A stretch of 61,219 bases of DNA from contig NZ_JAAQTO010000007.1 of assembly GCF_011742165.1 (NCBI RefSeq), positions 1-61,219 on the forward strand. The letters run 5' to 3'. The DNA comes from Billgrantia bachuensis. GTDB lineage: Bacteria > Pseudomonadota > Gammaproteobacteria > Pseudomonadales > Halomonadaceae. Made by a program: the position numbers and the translations under genes. The notes beneath the pieces are model-generated. The model saw only the letters and a list, made by a program, of their open reading frames with translations, had not been told where the DNA came from and did no database searches. Shown here piece after piece: positions 9,821 through 21,671 of this stretch (position 1 is its first letter; each line of letters begins with the position of its first letter).

Positions 9821-10903
9821 TCAGCGAACCTTCAGCGTGGCCAGGCCGACCAGCACCAGTACCACGGTGATGATCCAGAAGCGCACGATGACCCGCGGCT
9901 CCGGCCACCCCTTGAGTTCATAATGATGATGCAACGGCGCCATGCGGAAGATACGCCGCCCGGTCAGCTTGTAGGAGCCGACCTGCAGGATCACCGAGAT
10001 GGTTTCCAGCACGAAGATGCCGCCCATGATGAACAGCACGATCTCCTGACGCACGATGACGGCGACCACGCCCAGCGCCGCGCCCAGCGCCAGGGCACCG
10101 ACATCGCCCATGAAGACCTGGGCCGGGTAGGTATTGAACCACAGGAAACCGAGACCGGCACCAGCGATAGTGGCACAGAACACCGCCAGTTCACCGGCTC
10201 CGGCAATGTTGGGAATTTGCAGATAGTTGGCGAATACCGCATTACCACTCGCGTAAGCGAAGATCGCCAGCCCCATGGCGACCATGACGGTGGGCATGAT
10301 GGCCAAGCCGTCGAGGCCATCGGTGAGATTCACGGCGTTGGAACTGCCCACGATCACCAGGTAGGTCAATACCACATAGAACACGCCCAGCGGCAGCACT
10401 ATGTCCTTGAACAGCGGTACGATCAGACTGGTTTCCGCCGGGCTGGTTGCCGTCAGGTAGAGCATCAGAGCCGTACCGAGGCCGATCACAGACTGCCAGA
10501 AGTACTTCCAGCGCGCCGGCAACCCACGGGGGTTCTTCTCCACCACCTTGCGGTAGTCGTCGACCCAGCCGATCGCCCCGAAGCCCAGCGTTACCACCAG
10601 CACGATCCACACGAAGCGATTGCTCAGGTCCGCCCACAGCAGCGTGCCGACGGCGATCGACATCAAGATCATGGCGCCGCCCATGGTCGGCGTACCGGCC
10701 TTGGACAGGGGCGACTGCGGTCCGTCGTCGCGTACCGCCTGACCGATCTGCCGTTCGACCAGGCGGCGGATCATCCACGGGCCCAGCCACAGGCACAGCA
10801 GCAGAGCCGTCATGGTGCCCAGGATCATGCGCAGGGTCAGATAGTTGAAGACATTGAAGGCGCTCTGGTACTGCGCCAGAAAATCAGCCAGAAAAAGCAG
10901 CAT
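9821..10903 (-). CDS. mraY: Phospho-MurNAc-pentapeptide translocase
   Basis: Inner-membrane enzyme that transfers phospho-MurNAc-pentapeptide to undecaprenyl phosphate, giving lipid I. The 360-residue protein has about ten membrane helices. It keeps the conserved GTPTMGG (70-76), the catalytic aspartate pair in GWVDDYRK (D115, D116), a third aspartate region [10 protein letters not shown] and the late histidine cluster [11 protein letters not shown]. It starts 9 bases after the murF stop. Length is exactly that expected for the family. Confidence 0.98.
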   Translation of the reverse strand: MLLFLADFLAQYQSAFNVFNYLTLRMILGTMTALLLCLWLGPWMIRRLVERQIGQAVRDDGPQSPLSKAGTPTMGGAMILMSIAVGTLLWADLSNRFVWIVLVVTLGFGAIGWVDDYRKVVEKNPRGLPARWKYFWQSVIGLGTALMLYLTATSPAETSLIVPLFKDIVLPLGVFYVVLTYLVIVGSSNAVNLTDGLDGLAIMPTVMVAMGLAIFAYASGNAVFANYLQIPNIAGAGELAVFCATIAGAGLGFLWFNTYPAQVFMGDVGALALGAALGVVAVIVRQEIVLFIMGGIFVLETISVILQVGSYKLTGRRIFRMAPLHHHYELKGWPEPRVIVRFWIITVVLVLVGLATLKVR

Positions 10904-10912
10904 GTGTTGCGT

Positions 10913-12280
10913 TCACCTTGATGCGTCAGCTCGTAGCGCCGCCACCACCCGTTCCATGCCAGCACTGCGCGACCCCTTGATCAGTACGCTGGCACCGGTG
11001 GGCAGATGGTTCAGGACATGGCGCGTCAGCGCCTCGTGATCGTTGAAATGACACCCGTCATCACCGAAAGCCTGGCTCGCGGCCAGTGCCGGATCCCCAC
11101 AGGTCAACAGCACGTCGATCCCCATTTTCCGTGCGTAATGGCCGACTTCCGCATGCAGCCGGTCCGAGTCTTCCCCCAGTTCTCCCATGGCACCCAATAG
11201 GCACCACCTGGGGCCAGGCAGTTCGGTCAGAAGCGCAAGCGCCGCCTTGACCGCTCCTGGATTGGCATTGTAGCTGTCGTCCAACAGACGGCTCTCTCGA
11301 ATGCCTTGCAGCGGACTCAGCCGCCCCGGCATCGGAGCCGCGGCTGCCAACCCCGCCCGCAGTTGCTCGTCATCCAGCCCCAGTGCCAGCGCTGCCGCCG
11401 CGGCCGCCAGCGCGTTGGCGACATTATGCCGCCCCAGCAGGGCGAGCTGTACCCGGCCAACCCGACGGCCATCCACGACAAGCGTGAAAGCATAGCGCCC
11501 CAGGGCGTCGCAGGCCAGCTCGGTGGCCCGCACACGGCTTTCCTCGGCAAAACCGAAGTCCAGCACCTCGCGCGGTGCGGCCAACCGCGCCCAGACCGGG
11601 AAGTAGGCGTCGTCGCGGTTGAGCACTGCCACGCCGTCACGGCCCAGGCCGGCGAGTATCTCGGCCTTGGCCTGGGCGATCTGCCCCATGCCGCCGAACT
11701 CACCAACGTGGGCACCGGTGACATTGGTGATAATGGCAACTTGCGGTTCGGCCAGGGCCGTGGTCCAGGCGATCTCGCCAAGATGGTTGGCACCCAGCTC
11801 CAGTACCGCCTGACGGTGCTCATCGCCAAGCCTCAGCAGGGTCAGCGGTGCACCGATGTCGTTGTTGAGATTGCCCAGCGTGGCCAGGGTCTTGCCACGC
11901 TGACCGAGAAGCCGGGCCAACAGCTCCTTGACGCTGGTCTTGCCGCTGTTCCCCGTCACTGCCACCAACGGGCCACCCCAGGCACGACGTCGAGCCTGCC
12001 CGAGCAGGCCCAGCGCCAGGCGGGTGTCCGGTACCACCAACTGCGGCAGCGGGTCGTCGACGTGATGTTCGACCAGTGCCGCTGCCGCCCCCGCCTCGCG
12101 CGCCTGGGCGATGAAGTCGTGGGCATCGAAACGCATGCCGCGCAGAGCCACGAACAGGCTCCCGCGGGATAACTGACGCGTATCGCTGACGATATCGCTC
12201 AGCGAAATGTCCTGGTCGGGCGCCGCCACGCCGAGTGCCTCGGCAACGGCGGTCAGGGTCTGCAGACCGGAACCGCTCAT
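10913..12280 (-). CDS. murF: UDP-MurNAc-tripeptide--D-alanyl-D-alanine ligase
   Basis: Last cytoplasmic Mur ligase, which attaches the D-Ala-D-Ala made by DdlB to the UDP-MurNAc-tripeptide. The 455-residue protein carries the ATP loop TGNSGKTS (109-116), the central LGANHLGEIAWT segment and the C-terminal DDSYNANPGAVKAAL motif. It overlaps murE by 4 bases. No unusual features. Confidence 0.97.
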   Translation of the reverse strand: MSGSGLQTLTAVAEALGVAAPDQDISLSDIVSDTRQLSRGSLFVALRGMRFDAHDFIAQAREAGAAAALVEHHVDDPLPQLVVPDTRLALGLLGQARRRAWGGPLVAVTGNSGKTSVKELLARLLGQRGKTLATLGNLNNDIGAPLTLLRLGDEHRQAVLELGANHLGEIAWTTALAEPQVAIITNVTGAHVGEFGGMGQIAQAKAEILAGLGRDGVAVLNRDDAYFPVWARLAAPREVLDFGFAEESRVRATELACDALGRYAFTLVVDGRRVGRVQLALLGRHNVANALAAAAAALALGLDDEQLRAGLAAAAPMPGRLSPLQGIRESRLLDDSYNANPGAVKAALALLTELPGPRWCLLGAMGELGEDSDRLHAEVGHYARKMGIDVLLTCGDPALAASQAFGDDGCHFNDHEALTRHVLNHLPTGASVLIKGSRSAGMERVVAALRADASR

Positions 12281-13785
12281 GGGCTCACCTCACGTCGTGC
12301 CAGGGCAGCCTCGGCTTCGGCGATATCGCTGAAAGCATGACGCACGCCGGCGATCTCCTGATAGGGCTCATGGCCCTTGCCGGCGATCAGTATCACATCC
12401 TTGTCTTCAGCCTTCTCCACGGCATGGGCAATGGCTTCGCTTCGCCCAGGAATGGTCTCGGTACGTTGCCTGGCCTCGGCCGAGACGCCGGCGAGTATCT
12501 GCTCGCGTATGCGGTCCGGATCCTCGCTTCGGGGGTTGTCGTCGGTGATCACCAGTCTATCGGCATGGCACTCGGCGGCCGCCCCCATTTCGGGGCGCTT
12601 GCCGCTGTCGCGGTCTCCTCCACAGCCGAACAGGCACCATAGCCGGCCGTCGCCAGGCAAGTGCTCACGCAGTGCGCCCAAGGCATTCTCCAGCGCTTCG
12701 GGGGTATGGGCATAGTCGACGATCACGGCCGGCCGGTCGGAATGCCCCACTCGCTGCATGCGCCCCGGCACCGGTGTCAGCCGCGCGGCAGCATCGAACA
12801 GCGCATCGAGCGACTCACCCAAGCCATGCAGGGTGGCAATGGCGAGCAGGACATTATCGAGATTGAAGCGGCCCATCAGCGGAAGCTCGAGCGAACGCTC
12901 GCCCTGCGGGGTCGCCACCAGTGCCAGTTGTCCGTTGCGACTGGGCTGCCAGTCGACCACCCGCAGCGTCGCCGCCGTATCGTCGCCGACCGCCAGCACG
13001 CGCACGCCCTCCGGTAGCCCCGCCAGCATCAGGCGAGCCAGGGCGTCATCGGCGTTGACTACCGCAAGCGTCAGCTCGGAGCGGCGGAACAGGCGTGCCT
13101 TGGCGGCGGCATAGGCCGCCATGCTGCCGTGATAGTCGAGGTGGTCGCGGCTCAGGTTGGTGAATACGGCCGCGGTGACATGACAGCCGTCGAGGCGCCC
13201 TTGTTCCAGTGCATGGGAGGAAACCTCCATGGCTACCCGGTCGATGCCGCCCGCCGCCATCTCGCCGAGGGTCGCCTGCAGCGTCAACGGTCCCGGCGTC
13301 GTCAGCCCAGTATCCTCGAGCTGCCCGGGCCGCCCCACTCCCAGCGTGCCAATGAGGCCTGCCTTGCGACCCAGTGCCTCGCTCAGCTCGGCAACGTAGT
13401 GGGTCACGGAGCTCTTGCCATTGGTCCCGGTCACGCCGATCAGCTCCAGCGCATCGGGCACCGCAAAGAGCAAGCGCCCTAGTTCACCCAGGCGCTGACG
13501 CAGAAAAGGCAGGCCAAGGATCGGTTGCCCCTGCATCGAATCGGGAAGCTCCTCGTCCGGCTCGAGGTGGTAGAGCACCTGAACGGCTCCCGACCGGAGT
13601 GCCTCGGCCAGGTAGGCACGGCCGTCACTGGCCACTCCGGGTACGGCCACGAAAACGTCTCCCGGCACGATCTGGCGGCTGTCGAGCACCAGACGTACCG
13701 AGGTATCGGCGGCGAAGCCGGGCAGCGCCAGGCTGGGCCAGCAGCGGCGCAGCGCCGCCTGGAGACGAGAAATTTTTACCTGCAT
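12277..13785 (-). CDS. murE: UDP-MurNAc-tripeptide synthetase, meso-diaminopimelate type
   Basis: Mur ligase adding the third stem residue. The 502-residue protein, counted from the ATG at 13785 (MQVKISRLQ), has the ATP loop GTNGKSS (120-126). Its substrate motif DNPR (416-419, followed by SEDP) is the known signature for meso-diaminopimelate, so this organism should make Gram-negative-type A1gamma peptidoglycan. A 40-codon upstream extension of the frame overlaps ftsI and is rejected. It follows ftsI by 31 bases and overlaps murF by 4. Confidence 0.96.
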   Translation of the reverse strand: MQVKISRLQAALRRCWPSLALPGFAADTSVRLVLDSRQIVPGDVFVAVPGVASDGRAYLAEALRSGAVQVLYHLEPDEELPDSMQGQPILGLPFLRQRLGELGRLLFAVPDALELIGVTGTNGKSSVTHYVAELSEALGRKAGLIGTLGVGRPGQLEDTGLTTPGPLTLQATLGEMAAGGIDRVAMEVSSHALEQGRLDGCHVTAAVFTNLSRDHLDYHGSMAAYAAAKARLFRRSELTLAVVNADDALARLMLAGLPEGVRVLAVGDDTAATLRVVDWQPSRNGQLALVATPQGERSLELPLMGRFNLDNVLLAIATLHGLGESLDALFDAAARLTPVPGRMQRVGHSDRPAVIVDYAHTPEALENALGALREHLPGDGRLWCLFGCGGDRDSGKRPEMGAAAECHADRLVITDDNPRSEDPDRIREQILAGVSAEARQRTETIPGRSEAIAHAVEKAEDKDVILIAGKGHEPYQEIAGVRHAFSDIAEAEAALARREVSP

Positions 13786-13816
13786 CGACACACCTCTGTC
13801 GTGAAAAAGGCAGGAT

Positions 13817-15526
13817 TCATCTTGCACGCTGGTCCGGCGGCACATCGAGGAGACGCAGGGCGCTGCCCGTGACGCGCGAGAACACAGGGGCTGCCACGGC
13901 ACCACCGTAGTACTCTCCCGCCCGGGGATTATCGATCATGACGATGGTGACGATACGCGGGTCGGAGACGGGAGCGATGCCGGCGAACAGGCTGCGATAG
14001 GCATTTTCCTCGTAGCCGCCCCCCGACGTCTTGCGTACGGTACCGGTCTTGCCCGCCACCCGGTAGCCCGGTACCGCCGCTCGCCGGCCACCCGTGCTCG
14101 GCTGCACCGACTCCTCCATGATGCGCAACAGCTCGTGGGCCACCTGCGGATCGATGGTCGGGGTCCCTTGTGGAGCCTCGTCCAGCTTGAGCAGCGAAGG
14201 CGCCATGCGCACACCGCCATTGGCCAGTGCGGTATAGGCGCTCGCCAGCTGCAGAGCGGAAACCGACAGGCCATAGCCGTACGACAGTGCAGCCCACTGG
14301 CTGCGCGACCAGCGTACCGGTGCCGGCAGGTGCCCCACGGCCTCGCCGGGAAAGCCGGTCTCGGTACTCTGACCGAAGCCGAGCCGCCGATAAAGGTCGG
14401 GAACCAGCGGGTCGTCGAGTTCGAGTACCAGCTTGGACATGCCGATATTCGACGACTTCTCCAGGATGCCGGCCAAGTCGAGCCTGCCATAGTTGCGGAT
14501 GTCACGGATAGTGAAGCGATCGATGCGCATCCAGCCCGGCGACGTATCGACCACCACATCGCTGTCGAAGTGCCCGCTCTCCATGATTGCCGCCATGGCC
14601 AGCGGCTTCATCACCGAACCCGGTTCGAAAACGTCGACGATGGCCTGATTGCGCAAGCCGCGCGGATCAAGACCGGCACGGTTGTTGGGGTTGTAGGAGG
14701 GCTGATTGGCCATGGCCAGCACCTCGCCGGTACGGGCATCCATCATCACCACGACGCCGCCATCGGCCTCGTGCTCGGCAACCGCCGCCTTCAGCTCACG
14801 GTACGCCATGTACTGAAGGCGCTGATCGATGGACAGGGTCAGCTCACCGCCCGGCTGAGCCTCGCGCAGGACCTCCAGGTCGCGCACCAGGCGTCCGCGT
14901 CGGTCCTTGATCACCCGACGCTGGCCCGGGGTACCGGCCAGATAGGGCTGGTAGGCGAGCTCCACCCCCTCCTGGCCCGTATCGTCCACGTTGGTCACGC
15001 CCAGCAGTTGGGCGACCACCTCGCCAGCCGGATAGTAGCGCTTGTATTCATGCTGGGCGTAGACCCCGGGCACGCGCAGGTCGAGGACGCGCTGGGCGGC
15101 CACGGGGGTCAGTTGGCGCCGCAGGAACATGAATTCGCGCTCGGCAAAACGCTCCAGCCGAGCGTCGAGATCGTCCAGTGCCATGCCCAGCGCCTGCGCC
15201 AGCATCAGTCGTTGAATACGGTCCTGCGGTACTTCCTGAGGGTTGGCCCAGAGCGTCACGACCGGCGTGGAGATCGCCAACGGTTCGCCGTTGCGATCCG
15301 TGATCATGCCGCGATGAGCAGTCAACGACTCGGTGCGCAGAGTGCGCGCATCGCCCTGCCCCTGAAGAAATGGCCGGTCGAAGACGTGCAGGGTCACGAT
15401 ACGACCGGTCAACAGCAACAAGCCGAGGATCACCGCACCCAGTACCACGCCATAGCGCAACCCACCCATCGGGGTCACGGGCGACCGGCGCCGTGGCGTC
15501 ACCCCGCTGCGGACGTCCGTGCTCAT
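13817..15526 (-). CDS. ftsI: Septal peptidoglycan transpeptidase FtsI (PBP3)
   Basis: Class B penicillin-binding protein that crosslinks septal peptidoglycan with FtsW. The ATG at 15526 gives 569 residues: a basic tail, one membrane anchor (about 25-45), a pedestal dimerisation domain and a transpeptidase domain. Catalytic motifs are SVMK (S304, K307), KSSN and KTG (in AGKTGTVRK). The start overlaps the ftsL stop by 4 bases. A longer in-frame extension covers ftsL and has no family similarity. Confidence 0.97.
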   Translation of the reverse strand: MSTDVRSGVTPRRRSPVTPMGGLRYGVVLGAVILGLLLLTGRIVTLHVFDRPFLQGQGDARTLRTESLTAHRGMITDRNGEPLAISTPVVTLWANPQEVPQDRIQRLMLAQALGMALDDLDARLERFAEREFMFLRRQLTPVAAQRVLDLRVPGVYAQHEYKRYYPAGEVVAQLLGVTNVDDTGQEGVELAYQPYLAGTPGQRRVIKDRRGRLVRDLEVLREAQPGGELTLSIDQRLQYMAYRELKAAVAEHEADGGVVVMMDARTGEVLAMANQPSYNPNNRAGLDPRGLRNQAIVDVFEPGSVMKPLAMAAIMESGHFDSDVVVDTSPGWMRIDRFTIRDIRNYGRLDLAGILEKSSNIGMSKLVLELDDPLVPDLYRRLGFGQSTETGFPGEAVGHLPAPVRWSRSQWAALSYGYGLSVSALQLASAYTALANGGVRMAPSLLKLDEAPQGTPTIDPQVAHELLRIMEESVQPSTGGRRAAVPGYRVAGKTGTVRKTSGGGYEENAYRSLFAGIAPVSDPRIVTIVMIDNPRAGEYYGGAVAAPVFSRVTGSALRLLDVPPDQRAR

Positions 15527-15864
15527 GGCCTGATGACCTCGACTTCGTCGACGTGGGGCAGACGCATCTCGAGGCGTTCGACGGCCAGTCGCTCGATGCG
15601 CGACGGTGACGACCAGGCGCTCTCTTCGAGCAGCAGTTGGCCCCACTCCGTCTGCAACTGGTCGCGCTCCCGCTCGAGCTGTTGCAACCGCACATATTGC
15701 ATACGGGTCTGGTGGCTGGCATTGATCACCGCCGTGGCACTGACCAGGCAAGCCAGCAGCAGGCCCAGGACCAGCAGCAGGCGCCAGCTCGGTAGCCGAG
15801 CCGGACGCCAGGCAACGCGCAGTATTCGGGGAGACAACCGTCCTTGCGCCATGCCGTTCCTCAC
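15523..15864 (-). CDS. ftsL: Cell division protein FtsL
   Basis: Small bitopic divisome protein that complexes with FtsB and FtsQ and activates FtsWI. The 113 residues show a short basic N-terminus, one membrane helix (about 23-45, [20 protein letters not shown]) and a periplasmic leucine-heptad coiled coil ([20 protein letters not shown]). The GTG at 15864 overlaps the rsmH TGA by 4 bases; an ATG four codons later (15852) is an alternative. Identification rests on position and architecture more than on sequence, as is usual for FtsL. Confidence 0.9.
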   Translation of the reverse strand: MRNGMAQGRLSPRILRVAWRPARLPSWRLLLVLGLLLACLVSATAVINASHQTRMQYVRLQQLERERDQLQTEWGQLLLEESAWSSPSRIERLAVERLEMRLPHVDEVEVIRP

Positions 15865-16817
15865 GTCAGCTTGCGTGCAGCGCGCATCACCGCGCTACGC
15901 GCGCGCGGGTTGGCTTCGACCTCAGCCGGCGTGGCCCGCTGAGCCTTGCCCAGCATCGCCAGGCGCTTGGCGAGCTGCTCCTCCCGCACCGGCATGCCTC
16001 GCGGCAGATCGGTATCGCCGCGCACGTGCTCACGGATGAAACGCTTGACCCGGCGATCCTCCAATGAATGGAAGCTTATCACCACCAGGTGACCGCCCGG
16101 TGCCAGTGCCTCCAGCGCTGCCGACAGTGCCTTATCCAGCTGTTCCAGCTCGCCATTGATGTGGATACGCAGAGCCTGGAAGGCGCGCGTTGCGGGGTGC
16201 TTGCCCTTCTCCCAGGCGGGATGGGCCGCCTTGAGCACAGCAGCCAGGTCGCCGGTACGCAGGAAGGGTTGTTCCGCGCGACGCGTGACGATGGCTCGCG
16301 CCAGGCGCTTGGCGAAGCGCTCCTCGCCATAAGTCTTGAGAACATGAGCGATATCGGACTCACGGGCCCGGGCCAGCCAGTCGGCGGCACTCTCGCCTTG
16401 ACTCGGGTCCATTCGCATGTCGAGAGGGCCGTCACGCAGGAAACTGAACCCCCGCTCGGGGTCGTCCAGTTGTGGCGACGAAACACCGATGTCCAGCAGC
16501 ACTCCATCAAGCTTTCCATGCAAGCCATGGCGTCGTGCGATGTCGCCCAGGTTGGCGAACTCGCCCTGCTCGATGGTAAAGCGGGGATCACTCAACGATC
16601 CCGCCGCTGCAACGGCCTGGGGATCGCGATCGATGGCGAGCAGGCAACCCTCTGTGTTCAGCCGTTCGAGGATGGCACGCGAGTGACCGCCACGGCCGAA
16701 GGTGCCATCCAGATAAGTCCCGCCAGCGTCGTGAACGAGCGCATCCACGGCACCGTCCAGCAGCACGCTGGCATGACGAAAGCCATGTCGGCTCGGTTCA
16801 GCTGCGGATGGCGGCAT
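15861..16817 (-). CDS. rsmH: 16S rRNA (cytosine(1402)-N4)-methyltransferase
   Basis: SAM-dependent methyltransferase modifying C1402 of 16S rRNA in the decoding centre. The 318-residue protein has the SAM-binding [12 protein letters not shown] segment, [20 protein letters not shown] and the C-terminal [15 protein letters not shown] motif. It is the first gene of the dcw cluster here: no mraZ precedes it, only about 65 bases separating it from the 3' end of rnpB. I see no clear promoter in that gap, so the cluster may be read from the rnpB promoter or from an unrecognised site. Confidence 0.97.
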   Translation of the reverse strand: MPPSAAEPSRHGFRHASVLLDGAVDALVHDAGGTYLDGTFGRGGHSRAILERLNTEGCLLAIDRDPQAVAAAGSLSDPRFTIEQGEFANLGDIARRHGLHGKLDGVLLDIGVSSPQLDDPERGFSFLRDGPLDMRMDPSQGESAADWLARARESDIAHVLKTYGEERFAKRLARAIVTRRAEQPFLRTGDLAAVLKAAHPAWEKGKHPATRAFQALRIHINGELEQLDKALSAALEALAPGGHLVVISFHSLEDRRVKRFIREHVRGDTDLPRGMPVREEQLAKRLAMLGKAQRATPAEVEANPRARSAVMRAARKLT

Positions 16818-16849
16818 GCACTTTCCTGGCTCTTGAACTGGATGAATGC

Positions 16850-16865
16850 ACCGGCCACAGCCGGT
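16850..16865 (-). terminator. Weak hairpin between rnpB and rsmH
   Basis: A 6-bp perfect stem (ACCGGC/GCCGGT) with a 4-base loop lies about 20 bases after the RNase P RNA 3' end on the minus strand. It is not followed by a U-tract, so it may be only a weak or leaky terminator, which would let dcw transcription continue from the rnpB promoter. Confidence 0.3.
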
Positions 16866-16883
16866 AGCGGAGGGTGCGAATTA

Positions 16884-17248
<365 letters not shown>

Positions 17249-17254
17249 AGCGCA

Positions 17255-17283
17255 AGAATACCAGCGCACACGAGGCCTCTCAA
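17255..17283 (-). promoter_or_regulatory. Promoter of rnpB
   Basis: The minus strand shows a -35 TTGAGA (17278-17283), a 17-base spacer ending in TGG, and a -10 TATTCT (17255-17260). The predicted start falls 7 bases downstream, exactly at the first base pairs of RNase P helix P1. The fit to the RNA 5' end makes this one of the best supported promoters in the window. Confidence 0.8.
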
Positions 17284-17299
17284 TGTCTTTCCACGCATG

Positions 17300-18157
17300 T
17301 CAGCGCGCTTCCTTGAGCGCCTGAACACGGCTGTACCACTCTTTCTTGGCACCACCCAGCAAGCGCGACGCCACCGCCGCGGCCTGCTTTACCCCAACGC
17401 CTTCGGCGAGCAGCGCCTTCACAATGGCATCGGCTTCCAGGCTGGCAATATCCGTACTTTCACGCGCCTCGGCTCCAGCCACCATGATCACGAACTCGCC
17501 GCGGGACTGGTCGGGATCGGCCTCCATCCACGCCAGCAGCGCCGAGGCGCTGCCGTCGAGAAACGTCTCGAAGGACTTGGTCAGCTCCCTGGCGAGCACC
17601 AGCCGCCGCTCGCCGAACACCGTCGCGATGTCTGCCAACGTGTCTCGGATACGGTGCGGCGACTCGTAGAAAACCAGTGTCTCGGTATGCTGCCCCAGCG
17701 CTTCCAGGCGCTGGCGTCGCCCTCCTCCCTTGGCCGGAAGAAAGCCCAGGAACAAGAAACGATCGGTCGGCAGGCCGGCCGCACTTAGCGCAGCCACCAG
17801 GGCACAAGGGCCCGGTACGGGCACGATACGGCGCCCTCGCATTCGCAGCTCCCGTACCAGTACGAAGCCCGGATCGCTGATCAATGGCGTCCCCGCATCG
17901 CTGACCAAGGCGATGCTCTCGCCACGCCGCAGCCGCTCGTCAAGCTGCTCGACCCGTGCCGCCTCGTTGTGCTCGTGCAGCGAGAGCATGGCGGGTGAGA
18001 GCCCCAGGTGACGCAGCAGGCGAGAGGTGTGGCGGGTGTCCTCCGCGGCAACCAGGTCGACCGACCCCAGCACCCTGGCCGCCCTGGGACTCAAGTCCTC
18101 CAGATTCCCAATCGGCGTGGCGACCACGTACAATGTGCCCAGATCAGTGTCAGACAT
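17300..18157 (-). CDS. rsmI: 16S rRNA (cytidine(1402)-2'-O)-methyltransferase
   Basis: SAM-dependent tetrapyrrole-methylase-fold enzyme that 2'-O-methylates the same C1402 targeted by RsmH. The 285-residue protein starts with LYVVATPIGNLEDLSPRA, has the AEDTRHTSRLLRHLG and LVSDAGTPLISDPG motifs and a KEWYSRVQALKEAR tail. It sits upstream of rnpB and is divergent from lpoA, 101 bases away. The two C1402 methylases therefore flank rnpB. Confidence 0.97.
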   Translation of the reverse strand: MSDTDLGTLYVVATPIGNLEDLSPRAARVLGSVDLVAAEDTRHTSRLLRHLGLSPAMLSLHEHNEAARVEQLDERLRRGESIALVSDAGTPLISDPGFVLVRELRMRGRRIVPVPGPCALVAALSAAGLPTDRFLFLGFLPAKGGGRRQRLEALGQHTETLVFYESPHRIRDTLADIATVFGERRLVLARELTKSFETFLDGSASALLAWMEADPDQSRGEFVIMVAGAEARESTDIASLEADAIVKALLAEGVGVKQAAAVASRLLGGAKKEWYSRVQALKEAR

Positions 18158-18258
18158 GGCGGTTCCTCAATGAGACTGTCGGGCTTGGCCGAATGTGGTT
18201 GATCGTCGGACCCAGAGTCAGGCCTGCGCCTCCTGAGCCTGCAGACAAGGAAGAATTC

Positions 18259-20008
18259 ATGCTGAAAATGCCCCGCGGCCTGCTGGCCATCGTGCTCCTC
18301 GCCCTCCTGATGGCCGGCTGCGCCCCACCCGGACTCGTCGAGCGCGTGCCCGACGACGACCCCGGCTACCTTCTCGAGCAGGCCGAGCAACAAGCCCCCG
18401 AGCAGGCCGCACTCAGCCGACTCGAGGCGGCCGACATCCTAGCACGCCGCGGCCAGCGCACCCAGGCGCTGGAGGTTGCCCGCGAGATCGACGATACCCG
18501 GCTACCCGCCGACTACCGTTTGCATTGGGCCATGCTGCTGTCGGAGCTCGGAGAAGAGCTCGAGGAACCCTGGGCCGTTGTCCAGGCCGGCCAGTTGCTC
18601 GACGAGATCGAGATGCCACGCGATGCCGGCCTGATCCTGCGCGAGCGTGTGGGCCGCGCCCTGGCACAGATCGACGAGCATCGCGCCGCTGCCGAGATGC
18701 TGATGTACGTACAGGCACGCACTGACCGGGAAACGCTCAACGATAGCATCTGGGCCTCGCTTTCCCGCCTCGAGGCCAGCGGGCTGGCCAGCTTGCGCGA
18801 GGGAGCCGACGAGCTCACCCAGGGCTGGCTGGAGCTTGCCAGCCTGGTGCGCGAGAGCGACGGCGACATCGAGCGCCTGTTCACTCGCCTGGAATCCTGG
18901 CGTGAGCGCAACCCCCAGCATCCGGCAGCCCGCAGCGTGCCTGCCGAACTTCTGGCGCTGCGGGAACTGCGCGGCAAGGAGGTGCGCCATATCGCCGTCT
19001 TCTTGCCTACTGGCGGCCCCTTGGCCAGCGTTGCCGAATCGATTCGTACCGGCATCCGCATTCACCATCTGCATAGCGTGGAACGCAATGGCGGCGTGCG
19101 CCTCACGTTCCTCGATAGCAGCCAGGGCAACCTCGACGCCCTCTATAGCGAAGCGCGCAACCTTGGCGCCCAGGTGGTCATCGGCCCGCTCGACAAGAAT
19201 AAGGTCAGCGAACTCGAGGCCCGTGACAGCGTCCCGTTACCGACGCTGGCGCTGAACTACGGCGAAGGTGCGACGAACCGGGCCGAAGGGCTGTTTCAAT
19301 ACGGCCTGTCGGCCGAGGACGAGGCGCGCCAAGTTGCCCGGCGCGCCCGTGAGGATGGCCATCGCCGTAGCGCTCTGCTGGTGCCGAACAACGAGTGGGG
19401 TGCACGGGTCGGCCGCGCCTTCGAGGACGAGTGGCGCAACCGTGACGGAGTCATCACCAATGCCGTCGCCTACGATCCGCGCGGCTCCGCTACCGAGAGC
19501 ACGCGCCGCGTGCTTGCCGGCGGCCGCCCCGACATGCTGTTCCTGCTGGCCCTACCCAGCTATGCTCGCCAAGTGCCACCGACACTCGACTACTACGATG
19601 CAGCGGACCTGCCGATCTATGCCACTTCGCATCTCTACGAAGGTCGCCCACAGCCGCTGCTCGACCATGATCTCGACGAGGTCAACTTCGTCGACATTCC
19701 CTGGCAGATCCCCGACGCCGCCGTGGGTGGCGTGGAAGCGCTACCCTACCTCGCCAGCTTTCAGGAGCTGCAGCAGGATGCCGACCCCTCCACTTTCCGC
19801 CTGATGGCTATGGGCGTCGACGCCTACGAGCTGGCGCGCCGGCTGCCGCAATTTCAGCTGCTGCCCGAAAGCGAGATGTTCGGTGCCACCGGCCTGCTGG
19901 CGTCCGGACGCGACGGTCGCATCGAGCGGCGGCTGCCCTGGGCACGCTTCGAGCGCGGTGTGCCGCGCCCTATCCTGACCTTCGACATCCTCGACGCTGG
20001 CCAGGACG

Positions 20009-20025
<17 letters not shown>
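18259..20025 (+). CDS. lpoA: Penicillin-binding protein activator LpoA (LppC family)
   Basis: Outer-membrane lipoprotein that, in E. coli, reaches through the periplasm to activate the synthase PBP1A. The ATG at 18259, preceded by AAGGA, gives 588 residues with a lipoprotein signal peptide and lipobox LMAGC (lipidated cysteine C21). A helical N-terminal TPR-like half follows, then a periplasmic-binding-protein-like domain beginning near VRHIAVFLPTGGPLASVAESI. The open frame reaches much further upstream, through rsmI, with no support. It overlaps yraN by 17 bases. Confidence 0.93.
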
Positions 20026-21009
<984 letters not shown>

Positions 21010-21014
21010 CCCCA

Positions 21015-21593
21015 ATGACCTCAACCAGACTCTTCGCTTGTCTTCTGGCCTCCCTGGTTCTGACCCTCAGCGGCTGTACTGCGGTAACCGGCGTCACCAA
21101 TCCCGGCACCATCGACGAAAACTACGGCAGGCGCACGCTTGGCGCCCAAGTAGAGGATGAGAGCATCGAGACCAAGATTTCGCACAACCTGCGCCGCAGC
21201 GATGCCCGGCTCGGCGATGCCCGCATCAATGTCGACAGCTACAACGGTATCGTGCTCCTCACCGGCCAGGTACCCAGTGAAGAGCTGAAACAGAAGGCCA
21301 ACGAAGTGGCCTTGGAGGTACGCAACGTACGCGACGTGCACAACGAACTCTCCATCGCCGCCAACCTGCCGGCAAGCCAGCGCCTTTCGGATACCTGGAC
21401 CAATACCCGCATCCGCACGGCCCTTGCAGCAGACGAAAGCATCGACACCGGCCGGCTGCGCTTCATCACAGAAAACGCCACGGTCTATATCATGGGCATG
21501 GTCAGGCGGGCCGAAGCAGACCGCATCGTCGATGCCGTTGCCGATGTCGGCGGGATACAGCGCATCGTAAAGGTCTTCGATTACCTCGACTGA
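21015..21593 (+). CDS. dolP: Outer-membrane lipoprotein DolP, two BON domains
   Basis: Lipoprotein that in E. coli supports outer-membrane integrity and BAM function and localises to division sites. The 192-residue protein has a lipoprotein signal peptide with lipobox LTLSGC (cysteine 21). Two BON domains follow, about residues 50-115 (ETKISHNLRRSD to VHNELSIA) and 125-192 (TNTRIRTALAADES to VKVFDYLD). It starts 5 bases after gmhA and ends the lpoA-yraN-gmhA-dolP group; a strong hairpin follows. Confidence 0.93.
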   Translation: MTSTRLFACLLASLVLTLSGCTAVTGVTNPGTIDENYGRRTLGAQVEDESIETKISHNLRRSDARLGDARINVDSYNGIVLLTGQVPSEELKQKANEVALEVRNVRDVHNELSIAANLPASQRLSDTWTNTRIRTALAADESIDTGRLRFITENATVYIMGMVRRAEADRIVDAVADVGGIQRIVKVFDYLD

Positions 21594-21616
21594 ACGCGCA
21601 TCACGAAGCACTGAAT

Positions 21617-21648
21617 GCAGAACGGCAGGCCGAGGCCTGCCGTTCTGC
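21617..21648. terminator. Bidirectional hairpin between dolP and sspB
   Basis: A perfect 15-bp inverted repeat (arms 21617-21631 and 21634-21648, loop 2 bases) lies midway between the convergent dolP and sspB genes. It lacks an obvious U-tract on either side but is placed where transcription from both directions should stop. Confidence 0.65.
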
Positions 21649-21671
21649 TGCGTGGTCGACATGACCGGCAG

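Noticed and set aside
14135..16039. 634-codon plus-strand open frame opposite ftsI, ftsL and rsmH
   Set aside because: It spans three confirmed genes antisense and has no recognisable domain; absence of stops is expected at this GC content.
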